Source: Micromonospora musae (GTDB lineage Bacteria; Actinomycetota; Actinomycetes; Mycobacteriales; Micromonosporaceae). From it: a DNA stretch of 64,000 nucleotides. The notes beneath the pieces were generated by a model. The model was not told where the DNA came from, ran no database searches, and was given only the letters and a program-made list of their open reading frames with translations. How positions within the stretch are numbered: position 1 is the stretch's first letter; every line of letters begins with the position of its first letter. Of the stretch, positions 44,038 through 53,543 are shown one piece after another. A program made the position numbers and the translations under genes. Location: contig NZ_RAZT01000007.1 in assembly GCF_003626635.1 (NCBI RefSeq), forward strand, positions 248,001 through 312,000, given 5' to 3'.

Positions 44038-45507
44038 GTGCTGCGCGTACGCAAATCCGTCGGCTGGACGCTGGCGGTCGCGACGGTCGCCGCGCTGGTC
44101 GGCGCCGCCGGACCGCCCGTCGCGGCGGCCCCGCCCGATCCGGTCCGGACCATCAGCTGGCAGCCCTGTGAGCAGGACGCCACCGCCGAGTGCGGAACGC
44201 TCTCCGTCCCGGTCGACTGGGACCACCCGGACGGGGAGCGGTTCGATCTGGCCCTCGCCCGCCGGGCGGCCACCGACCCGCAAGCCGCCGGGGGCGCACT
44301 GGTCTTCGGTCCCGGAGGACCCGGCGACAGTGGCGTGGATCGGGTGGTGACCGGCATCGACCGGTTCAGCGACGACCTGCGCCGCCGGTTCGACATCGTG
44401 AGTTTCGACCCGCGCGGCACCGGCCGCAGTCACCCGGTCGTCTGCGCCACCGACCTGCTCGCCGCCCAGCCGCAGGTGATCGCCGACCAGGAGCAGTTCG
44501 CCGCCGCCCTCGCCGGCAACGCGCGGCTGCGCGCCGACTGCCGGACACGGACCGGGCCGCTCGTCGACCACGTGGACACGATCAGCGCGGCCCGGGACCT
44601 GGACGCGGTCCGGGCCGCCCTCGGCGAGCGCCGGTTGACCTTCCACGGCAGCTCGTACGGCACCCTGCTCGGCCTCCAGTACGCCGAGCTGTTCCCGCAT
44701 CGGGTGCGGGCCATGGTGCTGGAGAGCACCGTCGACCACAGCCACGCGACCCGGTCCTTCCTCGACACCCAGGCGGTCACCGCGGAGGACTCGTTCGACG
44801 AGTTCGTCGCCTGGTGCGAGACCGCCGAGAAGTGCGCGCTGCACGGGCGGGACGTTCGGGCGGTCTGGGCCGGCCTCTGGTCCCGCGCCGAGCGGGGCGA
44901 ACTCACCGACCCCGATCGCCCCGGCGCGCTGCTGAGCCCGTTCCTGCTCAGCCGGCTCGCGCAGCGGGCGTTCTACGGCCCGGACTGGCCGGGGCTGGCG
45001 GAGGACATCCAGACCATGGAGTCGAACCGACCGGCTCCGGTCGCCGCGTCGAGCACCACGGCGGGCACCTCGGTCAGCCCGTACCCCTTCGCGGTCTTCT
45101 GCCAGGACTGGTCACTGCCGGTCCGCGACTACCGGGAGTACGCGAGCCACCTGCGCCGGATCGCCCGGCTCGCGCCCGACCTGCGGTATCCCCAGGCCGT
45201 CTTCGCCCTCTCGACCTGCCTGGGCACGCCGACCCCGGTCGCGAACCCGCAGCACCGCCTCCGCGTCCGCACCGACGTGCCGCTGCTGCTCGCCGGCACC
45301 CGGCACGACCCGGCCAGCGGCTACAACTGGGCGACCAACGTGGCCCGCCAGCTCGGACGACACGGCGTGCTGCTGACGTACGACGGCTGGGGGCACGGCA
45401 GCTACACGACGAGCCGCTGCGTGTCCCGCGCCGTGGACCGGTACCTGCTCGACGGGGCGGTGCCGGAGCGCGGTGCCCGCTGCCCCGCGGTGGACCCGAC
45501 CGCCTGA
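44038..45507 (+). CDS. Secreted alpha/beta-hydrolase peptidase (tripeptidyl aminopeptidase-like)
   Basis: A 489-residue exported serine hydrolase of the TAP/S33 family. The signal peptide spans residues 1-29 (GWTLAVATVAALVGAAG). The catalytic Ser is in TFHGSSYGTLLG, the Asp in LLAGTRHDPASGYNW and the His in YDGWGHGSYTTSRC. The N-terminal CGTLSVPVDWDHPDG and FNPRGTGRSHP-like segment (here FDPRGTGRSHP) are typical. It releases N-terminal peptides outside the cell. GTG 44038 has GGAGAGGA upstream. It converges on the RibD-C gene with a shared terminator between. Confidence 0.87.
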   Translation: MLRVRKSVGWTLAVATVAALVGAAGPPVAAAPPDPVRTISWQPCEQDATAECGTLSVPVDWDHPDGERFDLALARRAATDPQAAGGALVFGPGGPGDSGVDRVVTGIDRFSDDLRRRFDIVSFDPRGTGRSHPVVCATDLLAAQPQVIADQEQFAAALAGNARLRADCRTRTGPLVDHVDTISAARDLDAVRAALGERRLTFHGSSYGTLLGLQYAELFPHRVRAMVLESTVDHSHATRSFLDTQAVTAEDSFDEFVAWCETAEKCALHGRDVRAVWAGLWSRAERGELTDPDRPGALLSPFLLSRLAQRAFYGPDWPGLAEDIQTMESNRPAPVAASSTTAGTSVSPYPFAVFCQDWSLPVRDYREYASHLRRIARLAPDLRYPQAVFALSTCLGTPTPVANPQHRLRVRTDVPLLLAGTRHDPASGYNWATNVARQLGRHGVLLTYDGWGHGSYTTSRCVSRAVDRYLLDGAVPERGARCPAVDPTA

Positions 45508-45512
45508 TCCAC

Positions 45513-45557
45513 CGGGGGCGTCCGGCCGTCGCGTGGTCCGCGGCCGGACGCCTCCCG
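45513..45557. terminator. Bidirectional terminator
   Basis: GGCGTCCGGCCG (45517-45528) pairs perfectly with CGGCCGGACGCC (45541-45552), with GGG/CCC extending the stem. It lies between two convergent genes. Confidence 0.8.
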
Positions 45558-45559
45558 GG

Positions 45560-46195
45560 TCAGCGCAGCACCCGGTACGTCACGTGGGTGACGGTCGGCC
45601 CGGCGACCACCGCCGCCTGTTCGAGCCGCAGATCGTCGAGGCCGGTGAGGAGGCGTTCGCCGCCGCCGAGAACGACCGGGACGATGTGCAGCTGGAGGGT
45701 GTCGAGCAGGCCGGCGGCCAGGTACTGCCGGACCGTGCTCGCCCCGCCGGCGACCGCGACCTTCCGGTCACCCGCCGCCTCCCGCGCCTGCTCCAGCGCC
45801 GAGTGGACGCCGTCGGTGACGAACCGGAACGTCGTACCGCCGGCCATCGGGAGCGGCTCGCGCGGCTGGTGGGTGAGCACGAAGACCGGTGTACGGAAGG
45901 GCGGCTCCTCGCCCCACCAGCCGCGCCACGTCTCGTCCCAGGGCCCGTCGCCGCCGCCGAACATCCGCCGTCCCATGACGTACGCGCCGACGTCCCGGGT
46001 CATCTCCTCCACGACGTCCGCGTCCACTCCGGGCTCGCCACCGGACAACCCGTGGTGCGCCCGCCAGCTCTCGAGGTTGTAGGCCCACTCGTGCAGCTGC
46101 TCGCCGCCCCGGCCGAGTGGGTCCTGGAGGCTCTGCTCGGGCCCGGCCACGTAGCCGTCGAGCGAGATCGACAGTTGACTGGTCACCGTACTCAT
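45560..46195 (-). CDS. RibD C-terminal/dihydrofolate reductase-like protein
   Basis: A 211-residue reductase-fold protein (TSQLSISLDGYVAGPEQSLQ, AYVMGRRMFGGGDG, PVFVLTHQPREPLP, VAVAGGASTVRQYLAAGLLD, LHIVPVVLGGGERL). Such proteins are widespread beside ECF sigma factors; the substrate is unknown. ATG 46195 overlaps the sigma factor's stop by four bases. The three genes 47825 to 45560 thus form one tightly coupled unit. Confidence 0.88.
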   Translation of the reverse strand: MSTVTSQLSISLDGYVAGPEQSLQDPLGRGGEQLHEWAYNLESWRAHHGLSGGEPGVDADVVEEMTRDVGAYVMGRRMFGGGDGPWDETWRGWWGEEPPFRTPVFVLTHQPREPLPMAGGTTFRFVTDGVHSALEQAREAAGDRKVAVAGGASTVRQYLAAGLLDTLQLHIVPVVLGGGERLLTGLDDLRLEQAAVVAGPTVTHVTYRVLR

Positions 46196-47460
46196 GGATC
46201 CGTCCTCCGGGGTTGGTCGGCCACCACGAGCCGGGCGGCCCGCAGCTCCAGGTACCGCTGTTCGGGGAGGCTGGTGGTGCCCCGCGCCGCGGCCAGGTAC
46301 GCCGCGCGCGCCGGACCGGGCTCGCCGGCCAGCTCCAGCAGGTGGGCGCGGACCGCCGCGAGCCGGTGATGCCCGGCGGTGCGCTCGTCCTCGACGAGCG
46401 GTGCGAGCATGGCGAGCCCTGCCCGGGGCCCGTCCACCATGGCCACGGCGACCGCCTGGTTCAGGGTGACCATCGGGTTCGGCGCGATCCGGGCGAGCAG
46501 CCGGTAGAGCGCGAGGATCTGCGGCCAGTCCGTCTCGGCCGCCGACGGCGCCTCCGCGTGCACCGCGGCGATCGCCGCCTGGAGCTGGTACGGCCCGGGC
46601 GGCGACCAGGTCAGCGAATCGGTGATCAGCGCGACGCCCTCCTCGACGGCCGCCCGGTCCCACCGGGTGCGGTCCTGCTCGGCCAGCGGCACCAGCTCGC
46701 CGCCCGGGCCCAGCCGGGCGGCCCGATGCGAGTCGGTGAGCAGCATCAGCGCGAGCAGACCGGTCACCTCACCGTCGTCCGGCAGCAGCGCGTGCAGCAT
46801 CCGGGTCAACCGGATCGCCTCGCCGGTCAGCTCGGCCCGGTGCAGGTCCGGGCCGCCGGAGGAGGTGTACCCCTCGTTGAAGATCAGGTAGAGGACCTGG
46901 CGTACCGCGCTCAGCCGCTCGTCCCGATCGGCCGCCGACGGCATGGTGAACCGCGCGCCGGTCGCCTCGATCCGCTGCTTGGCCCGACGGATCCGCTGAC
47001 TCATCGTCGCCTCGGGCAGCAGGTACGCGCGGGCGATCTGCGCGGTGGTGAGCCCGCCGACCGCACGCAGGGTCAACGCCACCTGCGCCGACCGGGCCAG
47101 CGCCGGATGGCAGCAGAGGAAGAGCAGGCGCAGCGTGTCGTCGCCGGCCGGCGGCTCCGCGTCCGCCGCCGGGGCGACCCCGGCGTACGCCGGCTCGCGT
47201 ACCGCCACTGCGACCTCGCGATCCCGGCGGGCCCGTTCGCTGCGCCACTCGTCGGTCAGCCGTCGGGTGGCGACGGTGAGCAGCCAGGCGCGCGGCTTCT
47301 CCGGCACCCCCTGCCCGGGCCACTGCAGGGCCGCCGCGAGCAGCGCCTCCTGCACCGCGTCCTCGCACCTGTCGAACTGGCCGTGCCGGCGGACGAGCAG
47401 ACCGAGGACCTGCGGCGCCAGGGCGCGCAGCAGCTCCTCGATCTCGCGCGACCCGGTCAT
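46192..47460 (-). CDS. ECF42-type RNA polymerase sigma factor with C-terminal TPR-like extension
   Basis: A 422-residue ECF sigma factor. Region 2 (residues 10-85; FDRCEDAVQEALLAAALQW, RAWLLTVATRRLTDEWR) and region 4 (LRAVGGLTTAQIARAYLLPEATMSQRI) are followed by a long helical extension (about 180-420, ending LPEQRYLELRAARLV) typical of group ECF42. It has no anti-sigma gene; members are thought to be controlled through the extension. ATG 47460 overlaps the YCII gene's stop by one base (TGATG). The YCII/DGPF neighbour is diagnostic of ECF42. Confidence 0.9.
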   Translation of the reverse strand: MTGSREIEELLRALAPQVLGLLVRRHGQFDRCEDAVQEALLAAALQWPGQGVPEKPRAWLLTVATRRLTDEWRSERARRDREVAVAVREPAYAGVAPAADAEPPAGDDTLRLLFLCCHPALARSAQVALTLRAVGGLTTAQIARAYLLPEATMSQRIRRAKQRIEATGARFTMPSAADRDERLSAVRQVLYLIFNEGYTSSGGPDLHRAELTGEAIRLTRMLHALLPDDGEVTGLLALMLLTDSHRAARLGPGGELVPLAEQDRTRWDRAAVEEGVALITDSLTWSPPGPYQLQAAIAAVHAEAPSAAETDWPQILALYRLLARIAPNPMVTLNQAVAVAMVDGPRAGLAMLAPLVEDERTAGHHRLAAVRAHLLELAGEPGPARAAYLAAARGTTSLPEQRYLELRAARLVVADQPRRTDP

Positions 47461-47825
47461 CACATCTCCGGCCCGGCCTCGTCCATGATCGCGCGGATCT
47501 CCATGACGCCGCCGTACCGCACGTCCGGCCAGCGCTGCGCGATCTCCGCGGCCCGCTCCGGCGTGTCGCAGTCGACGGCGAGGTAACCGGCGAACTGCTC
47601 CTTGCTCTCCAGGAACGGCCCGTCGACGACCTCCGGGTGGCCGCCGGCCAGCCGGACCGTACGGGACTGCGACGGGTCGGCCAGCGCCTGCCCGCCGATC
47701 AGTTCGCCGGACTCGGAGAGCTCCTTCATGATCTCGTCGACCTCGCCGAAGAGCGCCACCCGGTCCTGCTCGGAGAGCTCCTCGACGAAACCCGGCCGGT
47801 TCCAGATCAACAGCATGTACTTCAC
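47460..47825 (-). CDS. YCII/DGPF-domain protein
   Basis: A 121-residue YCII-related protein with the defining DGPF motif (HPEVVDGPFLESKEQFAGYLAVD) and N-terminal MKYMLLIWNRPGF. DGPF proteins are the standard partners, and probably regulon members, of ECF42 sigma factors; their biochemistry is unclear. ATG 47825 begins the three-gene stress unit. Confidence 0.9.
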   Translation of the reverse strand: MKYMLLIWNRPGFVEELSEQDRVALFGEVDEIMKELSESGELIGGQALADPSQSRTVRLAGGHPEVVDGPFLESKEQFAGYLAVDCDTPERAAEIAQRWPDVRYGGVMEIRAIMDEAGPEM

Positions 47826-48052
47826 AACCTGCTCCTCACGTCCCGGCCGCGACCGTGGGGTGGCGCGGCTCGCCCAGGGGTCGGAGCCGACACCCCGCTC
47901 CCTACATCCGCCAGGAAAGAAAATCCCAGAAATCTCGGCCCGCCGGCGGCCGGCTCACCGATGACCCCTCGGCCCGCTGTCGGGCCCCGTCGTGTCCTTC
48001 GGTCCGCCGTCGGGTTCCGTCGAGCCCGTTGTCCGCCGCTAGTTTCGCCGGC

Positions 48053-49309
48053 TCAGCGGCGGCCCCGCCGGCCGCCACGGACCTGACGGGCGCCCCGGGG
48101 GTCGCCCACGTCGAGAGACGCCCGATCCGCCGCCGCCGTGCCGGAGGCCCAGCCCTCTTCGTCGCGTACGGTCAGCCTGCTCCGGGTGACCCCGGGAAAG
48201 AGCGTCTCGAGCTGCTCCCGTACCGCCTCGCCCCGCGCCGCGAGCACCGGCAGCAGCCGCTCCGCGCCGGCCTCCTGCGCCGCCTGCTGGCTCGCCGCCG
48301 CCGTGGCCGCGCGCAGCCGCTCCCCGATCCGCAGCGCGAACGCGTTGAGGAAAGCGTCGTCGTAGCCGCGGGTGCGCCGCCCGCTGGACGCCCGACGCTC
48401 ACCCCGGCCGGCGAGCATCGCGGCGGTGGCCTGCACCAGGAGCGAGGTGTAGAGCAGCTCCACCGCGTCCAGGTCGGCCGGCCAGCCGAGCACCGTGGCG
48501 AAGCCGAGGTCGTCGGACCAGACCGACTCGCACCCGTTCGCCGCCGCCACCTCCTGCACCAGCAGCGCCTTCGCGCCGGCGTAGGGGGCGTCGGTGCTCA
48601 ACCGCACCCCGCCCGGCAGGTCGGACCGCTGCGTCTCGGCCGCCAGCAGCGCCTCGTCGAGCCGGTGTCGGGCGATCAGCTCCTGGGCCTTGCCGGTCAG
48701 CGCCTCCGCCTCGGCCGGGAAGGTGGTCGACTCGGCCTTGGCGAGCAGCGCCCGGACCCGGTCCAGGATCCGGGAGCCGCTGCCGCCGCGGGCAGTTCCG
48801 GTCGCCGGGCGGGCCCCCGTGGCACCGGGTGGCGGGCGGAGCACGGCGATCGGCGGCAGCGCCACCACGAGCGCCAGCGCGTCGACCGCCTCCCGCATGG
48901 CGGTCACCCGGTCGATCCCCTCCCGCGCCGCCCAGGCCGCGAGGTGACTGCTCTCCTTCGTCCACCACACGCGGGCGTCCAGCTCCCGAAGCTGCTCGTC
49001 CCACCACTGCGGAACCGGATCGGGCAGCTCCCGTCGCTGCACGGCGAGCACGTCGTGCAGCAGTCGCGCCGGCCGGGGCCCGAGGCGGCGGTGCGCGAGC
49101 CGGGCCAGGTCGACCGGCTGCCATCCGCGCGACCAGAGCCGCCCCACGTCGCGGGTCAGCCGGCGCAGCAGCGCCGCGTCCACCTCCGCGACGGCGTCCG
49201 GTCCGCCCGTGCCGACCACGAGCCGGTCCAGCTGCCGTTCGGCGAGGCGTACGTCCCGGCCGCGCGCGGCCGTCAGAGCGGCGTCGATCAGCTCCTCGGT
49301 CTCCGGCAC
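48053..49309 (-). CDS. DUF2786-domain protein
   Basis: A 418-residue cytosolic protein. The DUF2786 segment lies near residues 185-230 (ILDRVRALLAKAESTTFPAEAEALTGKAQELIARH, recognisable by RALLAKAEST and AEALTGKAQELIARH). It is preceded by a helical domain with WWDEQLRELDARVWW and followed by a conserved helical region (GYDDAFLNAFALRIGERL). DUF2786 resembles a nucleic-acid-linked helical module in phage and bacterial proteins, with unknown function. GTG 49309 follows GAGGAGGGAG, so the longer frame from 49393 is not used. Confidence 0.8.
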   Translation of the reverse strand: MPETEELIDAALTAARGRDVRLAERQLDRLVVGTGGPDAVAEVDAALLRRLTRDVGRLWSRGWQPVDLARLAHRRLGPRPARLLHDVLAVQRRELPDPVPQWWDEQLRELDARVWWTKESSHLAAWAAREGIDRVTAMREAVDALALVVALPPIAVLRPPPGATGARPATGTARGGSGSRILDRVRALLAKAESTTFPAEAEALTGKAQELIARHRLDEALLAAETQRSDLPGGVRLSTDAPYAGAKALLVQEVAAANGCESVWSDDLGFATVLGWPADLDAVELLYTSLLVQATAAMLAGRGERRASSGRRTRGYDDAFLNAFALRIGERLRAATAAASQQAAQEAGAERLLPVLAARGEAVREQLETLFPGVTRSRLTVRDEEGWASGTAAADRASLDVGDPRGARQVRGGRRGRR

Positions 49310-49438
49310 GGCGTACTCCCTCCTCGCTGGCGGTTCCGCCGCCCACTCGATCATGCCCGCCGGTCGGGTCCGCCGTCCGGACGGGGCGCGCACTGACCTC
49401 GCACTTCGACCTGTTCGGGGCGGACGAGCCGGCCACGG

Positions 49439-50122
49439 TCAGGTCGGGCGGTACTCGACCTCGGGACGCCCCGGCGTGCCGTAGCGCGGGGTGCGGGTCA
49501 CCCGGCCGGTGTCGGCCAGGTGCTCCAGGTAGCGCCGGGCGGTCACCCGGGACATCCCGGTCTGCTCGGCGACCTCCGAGGCGGAGAGGCCCGGCCGGCG
49601 GCGCAGCACGTCCAGCACGACGTCGAGGGTCTGCGCGACGAGGCCCTTGGGCAGCGTGTCCGGCGCCGTTCCGCGCAGCGTGGCGAGCATCCGGTCCACC
49701 TCGTGCTGGGCGGCGACCGCCCCGCCCGACGAGGCCTGCCGCCGGTACTCGGCGTAGCGCTCCAGCTTGTCGCGGAACGCGGCGAACGTGAAGGGCTTGA
49801 GCAGGTAGTGGGTCACCCCGAGGGCCACCGCCGCGCGGACCATCGTCAGATCCCGGGCCGAGGTCACCGCGAGCACGTCCGCGTCGCTGCCCGCCGCGCG
49901 CATCGCCCGGCAGACGTCCAGGCCGGGCACGTCGGGCAGGTGCAGGTCGAGCAGCACCAGGTCGACCGCGTCGGCACCGGTACGCCGCAGCACCCGCATC
50001 GCCTCCCGGGCGTTGTGCGCCACGCCGACCACGCGGAAGCCGGGCACCCGTTCGGTGTACGCGCGGTGCGCCTCCGCGATCAACTCCTCGTCCTCGACGA
50101 CGAGCACCCGGATGTCGCTCAC
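49439..50122 (-). CDS. Response regulator, CitB/DcuR type
   Basis: A 227-residue regulator: receiver domain (phospho-acceptor Asp59 in LVLLDLHLPD, Lys in YLLKPF) and a C-terminal helix-turn-helix (LSASEVAEQTGMSRVTARRYLEHL). This layout is that of the CitB/DcuR/DpiA group, which controls citrate and C4-dicarboxylate metabolism. GTG 50122 overlaps the kinase stop by four bases. The divergent dctA-type gene is the likely target. Confidence 0.9.
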   Translation of the reverse strand: MSDIRVLVVEDEELIAEAHRAYTERVPGFRVVGVAHNAREAMRVLRRTGADAVDLVLLDLHLPDVPGLDVCRAMRAAGSDADVLAVTSARDLTMVRAAVALGVTHYLLKPFTFAAFRDKLERYAEYRRQASSGGAVAAQHEVDRMLATLRGTAPDTLPKGLVAQTLDVVLDVLRRRPGLSASEVAEQTGMSRVTARRYLEHLADTGRVTRTPRYGTPGRPEVEYRPT

Positions 50123-51774
50123 GCCGGTCCCTCGCTGCGCTCGGCACCGGCGTGAGGGTTCGCGCTCTGCCGGATGATTCGCTCGCCTGTGCGCTGCTCC
50201 ACCGGCAGCGGAAGGTGTACCCGGAACACCGTGCCGCCGTCCGCGGCCTCCGCCACCTCGTGCCGGCCGCCGTGCCGGGTCAGCACCTGGCCGACCAGGG
50301 CGAGCCCCAGTCCACGGCCGCTGGCCTTGGTCGACCAGCCCCGGCGGAACGCGTCGGCGACCCGATCCGGTGGCAGCCCCGCACCGCTGTCGGTCACCTC
50401 CACCAGCACCTCGCCCGCCGTCTCGGCCACGTGCACGCGTACCCGGCGGGGCGGCTGTCCCGCGGCGACCGCCTCCAGCGCGTTGTCGACCAGGTTCCCC
50501 ACCACGGTCAGCAGGTCACCGGCGGGCAGGGTGCCGACGTCGAGCCGGGACGCCGGATCGACGGTCAGCTCGACGCCGCGTTCGGCGGCCTGCGCCGACT
50601 TCCCGAGCAGCAGCGCGGCCAGGGCCGGCTCGGTGATCGCACCGACGACCTCGTCGGTGAGCTGCTGCGCCAGCGCCAACTCCTCGGTGGCCAGCCGTAC
50701 GGCCTCCTCGGTGCGACCCAGCTCGACCAGGGTGAGGACGGTGTGCAGCCGGTTCGCGGCCTCGTGCGCCTGCGACCGGAGCGCGTCGGTGAGCCCTCGG
50801 ACGGAGTCCAGCTCACTGGTGAGGGCCCGCAGATCGGTGTGGTCGCGCAGGGTGAGCACCGTGCCCATGGTGTGCCCGCCGGTACCGGTCGGCCGGAGGT
50901 TGGCGACCAGCGCACGATCGGCGGTCAGGATCAGCTCGTCGCGGGCGGTCTGCCCGTTCGTGATCAGTTCGGTCAGCGTGGCCGGCAGGTCCACCTCGGT
51001 CACCGGCCGGTCCACCAGCGGGGCGTCGGCGGGCAGCCCCAGCAGCCGGCGACCCTCGTCGTTGATCAGTGCGATCCGGCGGTCCGACCCGATGACCATG
51101 AGCCCCTCGCCGACGGAGTGCAGCACCGCGTCGTAGTACTCGTACATCCGGGTCATCTGCGCCGGACCGAGACCGTGGGTCTGCCGCCGCAGCCGTCGGC
51201 TGAGCAGCCAGGACCCGGCGGCGGCCAGGGCCAGGGCGGCGGCGGTGGCGACGAGCAGCACCGGTGAACGGTCGAGGAGTTCCCGGTTGATCGCCTCGGT
51301 GGTGATGCCGACCGACACCAGCCCGATCACCGTGCCGTCGGCGGCGCGTACCGGCACCACCGAGCGGACCGACTCGCCGAGCGTGCCGGTGTTCACCACG
51401 GTGATCGGCTGCCCGGCCAGCGCCGGGGCGATCTCGCCGATGAACGGTCGGCCGATCTGGGCGGGATCCTTGTGCGAGTAGCGGGTCCGGTCCGGGGCCA
51501 TCACCACCACGAAGTCGGTCTGCGTCGCGCGTCGGATCGACTCGGCGTACGGCTGGAGCACGGCCGAGGGGTCGGGTGCGCGCAGCGCGTCGGCGACCTC
51601 GGGGGAGCGGGCGACCGTCTCGGCGACGGCGAGCACCTCCTTGCGGGCCGCCTCCCGGGCGTCGACCCGGGCGACCAGCGCGACCCCCGCGGTGGCCGCC
51701 GCCACCAACAACGTCACCACCACGACCTGGAGGGCGAAGAGCTGCCCGGCGATGCTCCACTTCCGTCCGCTCAT
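50119..51774 (-). CDS. Sensor histidine kinase, CitA/DcuS type
   Basis: A 551-residue kinase. TM1 (about 9-30) and TM2 (about 178-199) flank an extracytoplasmic Cache/PAS-like ligand domain. A cytoplasmic PAS follows (EYYDAVLHSVGEGLMVIG). The transmitter has the DcuS-type H-box AHEAANRLHTVLTLVELG, an N-box LVGNLVDNALEAV and G-boxes DSGAGLPP and GRGLGLALV. This class senses citrate or C4-dicarboxylates outside the cell. ATG 51774 is preceded by GAGGAG close by. Its gene is coupled to that of the response regulator. Confidence 0.9.
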   Translation of the reverse strand: MSGRKWSIAGQLFALQVVVVTLLVAAATAGVALVARVDAREAARKEVLAVAETVARSPEVADALRAPDPSAVLQPYAESIRRATQTDFVVVMAPDRTRYSHKDPAQIGRPFIGEIAPALAGQPITVVNTGTLGESVRSVVPVRAADGTVIGLVSVGITTEAINRELLDRSPVLLVATAAALALAAAGSWLLSRRLRRQTHGLGPAQMTRMYEYYDAVLHSVGEGLMVIGSDRRIALINDEGRRLLGLPADAPLVDRPVTEVDLPATLTELITNGQTARDELILTADRALVANLRPTGTGGHTMGTVLTLRDHTDLRALTSELDSVRGLTDALRSQAHEAANRLHTVLTLVELGRTEEAVRLATEELALAQQLTDEVVGAITEPALAALLLGKSAQAAERGVELTVDPASRLDVGTLPAGDLLTVVGNLVDNALEAVAAGQPPRRVRVHVAETAGEVLVEVTDSGAGLPPDRVADAFRRGWSTKASGRGLGLALVGQVLTRHGGRHEVAEAADGGTVFRVHLPLPVEQRTGERIIRQSANPHAGAERSEGPA

Positions 51775-51983
51775 GTCTCCTCGTCGTCGCGGGACTCGGG
51801 TTCCCCGCCCGGCCGGCGGTTCCGATCGGTGCACGTGCCCGTCGGGTCGACGGTTCAGGTCGGTGCGGCATCGCTCCGGCCGGGGCCAGGTCGGTGACGT
51901 CCGGGCCCGGTCGTGGGCTCAGGTCGGTGAACAGAATGAACGCAAGGCTGATTCCGGTTGAGACGTGGCCCACAGTCTCAGCC

Positions 51984-53387
51984 ATGCAGACCCCCACCAC
52001 CAGCACACCGGCCGCGCGAACCCGCCGCGACCGAACACACTTCCTGTACCTCGCGGTGATCGTCGCCGTTCTGGCGGGCATCCTGGTCGGCTTCGTCGCG
52101 CCCGACGCGGCGCAGGAGCTGAAGCCGATCGGCACCGGCTTCGTCGCGCTGATCAAGATGATGATCAGCCCGGTCATCTTCTGCACGATCGTGCTCGGCG
52201 TCGGCTCCGTACGGCAGGCCGCCAAGGTCGGCAAGGTCGGTGGTCTGGCGCTGGGCTACTTCCTGGTGATGTCGACAGTCGCGCTGGCCATCGGCCTCGT
52301 CGTCGGCAACATCGTCCACCCCGGCTCCGGGCTCCAGCTCAGCAACGAACTGGCCGAGGCGGGCCAGAAGGCCGCCGGCGCCGAGAGCGAGGGGACCGTC
52401 GACTTCCTGCTCGGCATCATCCCGACCTCGCTGCTCTCCGCGCTGACCGGCGGTGAGGTGCTGCAGACGCTCCTGGTCGCGCTGCTGGTCGGCTTCGCGG
52501 TGCAGGGTATGGGCCGCAAGGGCGAGCCGGTGCTGCGCGCCGTCGGCATCGCCCAGCGTCTCGTCTTCAAGGTCCTGACCATGATCATGTGGCTGGCCCC
52601 GATCGGCGCGTTCGGCGCCATCGCGGCGGTGGTCGGCGCGACCGGGGTGGACGCGCTGAAGAGCCTCGCGCAGATCATGCTCGGCTTCTACGCCACGTGT
52701 CTGATCTTCGTCGTGGTGGTGCTCGGGGCCATGCTCTGGCTCGTGGCCCGGATCTCGATCTTCTCGCTGCTGCGGTACCTCGGGCGCGAGTTCCTGCTGA
52801 TCGTCTCGACCTCGTCGTCGGAGTCGGCGCTCCCGCGGCTCATCGCGAAGATGGAGCACTTCGGGGTCAGCAAGCCGGTCGTCGGCATCACCGTGCCGAC
52901 CGGGTACTCCTTCAACCTGGACGGCACGGCCATCTACCTGACCATGGCGTCGCTCTTCATCGCCTCGGCGATGGGCGACCCGCTCTCGGTGACCGAGCAG
53001 ATCTCGCTGCTGGTCTTCATGATCATTGCGTCGAAGGGTGCCGCCGGGATCACCGGCGCGGGCCTCGCCACGCTCGCCGGCGGCCTCCAGTCGCACCGGC
53101 CGGACCTGGTGGACGGCGTCGGCCTGATCGTGGGCATCGACCGGTTCATGTCCGAGGCGCGGGCGTTGACCAACTTCGCCGGCAACGCCGTGGCCACCGT
53201 GCTCATCGGTCGCTGGACCGGCGAGTTCGACCGGGAGCAGGCGCAGGCGGTGCTCTCCGGTGAGCGGCCCTTCGACGAGGCGACCATGCTCGACGAGGAC
53301 CACGGCGACGCTGACGTGGCCGAGCCGGAGACCGCCGTCGCCCAGGACCGGGCCGAGGAGGTCAAGGCCGGCGCGGGCAACCGCTGA
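51984..53387 (+). CDS. dctA: Dicarboxylate/cation symporter, DctA family
   Basis: A 467-residue secondary transporter of the glutamate/C4-dicarboxylate family with about eight helices and two hairpins. Signatures are MMISPVIFCTIVLGV, the serine-rich hairpin STSSSESALPRL, VPTGYSFNLDGTAIYLT (substrate and Na+/H+ site) and GAAGITGAGLATL. It takes up succinate, fumarate or malate with cations. ATG 51984 is divergent from the CitA/CitB-type pair, which supports dicarboxylate use. The C-terminal 45 residues are acidic and probably disordered. Confidence 0.9.
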   Translation: MQTPTTSTPAARTRRDRTHFLYLAVIVAVLAGILVGFVAPDAAQELKPIGTGFVALIKMMISPVIFCTIVLGVGSVRQAAKVGKVGGLALGYFLVMSTVALAIGLVVGNIVHPGSGLQLSNELAEAGQKAAGAESEGTVDFLLGIIPTSLLSALTGGEVLQTLLVALLVGFAVQGMGRKGEPVLRAVGIAQRLVFKVLTMIMWLAPIGAFGAIAAVVGATGVDALKSLAQIMLGFYATCLIFVVVVLGAMLWLVARISIFSLLRYLGREFLLIVSTSSSESALPRLIAKMEHFGVSKPVVGITVPTGYSFNLDGTAIYLTMASLFIASAMGDPLSVTEQISLLVFMIIASKGAAGITGAGLATLAGGLQSHRPDLVDGVGLIVGIDRFMSEARALTNFAGNAVATVLIGRWTGEFDREQAQAVLSGERPFDEATMLDEDHGDADVAEPETAVAQDRAEEVKAGAGNR

Positions 53388-53543
53388 CGAGCGTGCAGCG
53401 GAAGCGGCACCCCCCGCCGCCTCCGCTGCACGCCACCTTCCAGGCCGTCGCCGGGGCAGGGTGCCGCCGCCCCGGCGACGGCCCGCCCCCGTCGCACCCA
53501 CCCCCCACCCCTCGCCCCCGCACCCTCGCCCCGTCGGCGGGGA

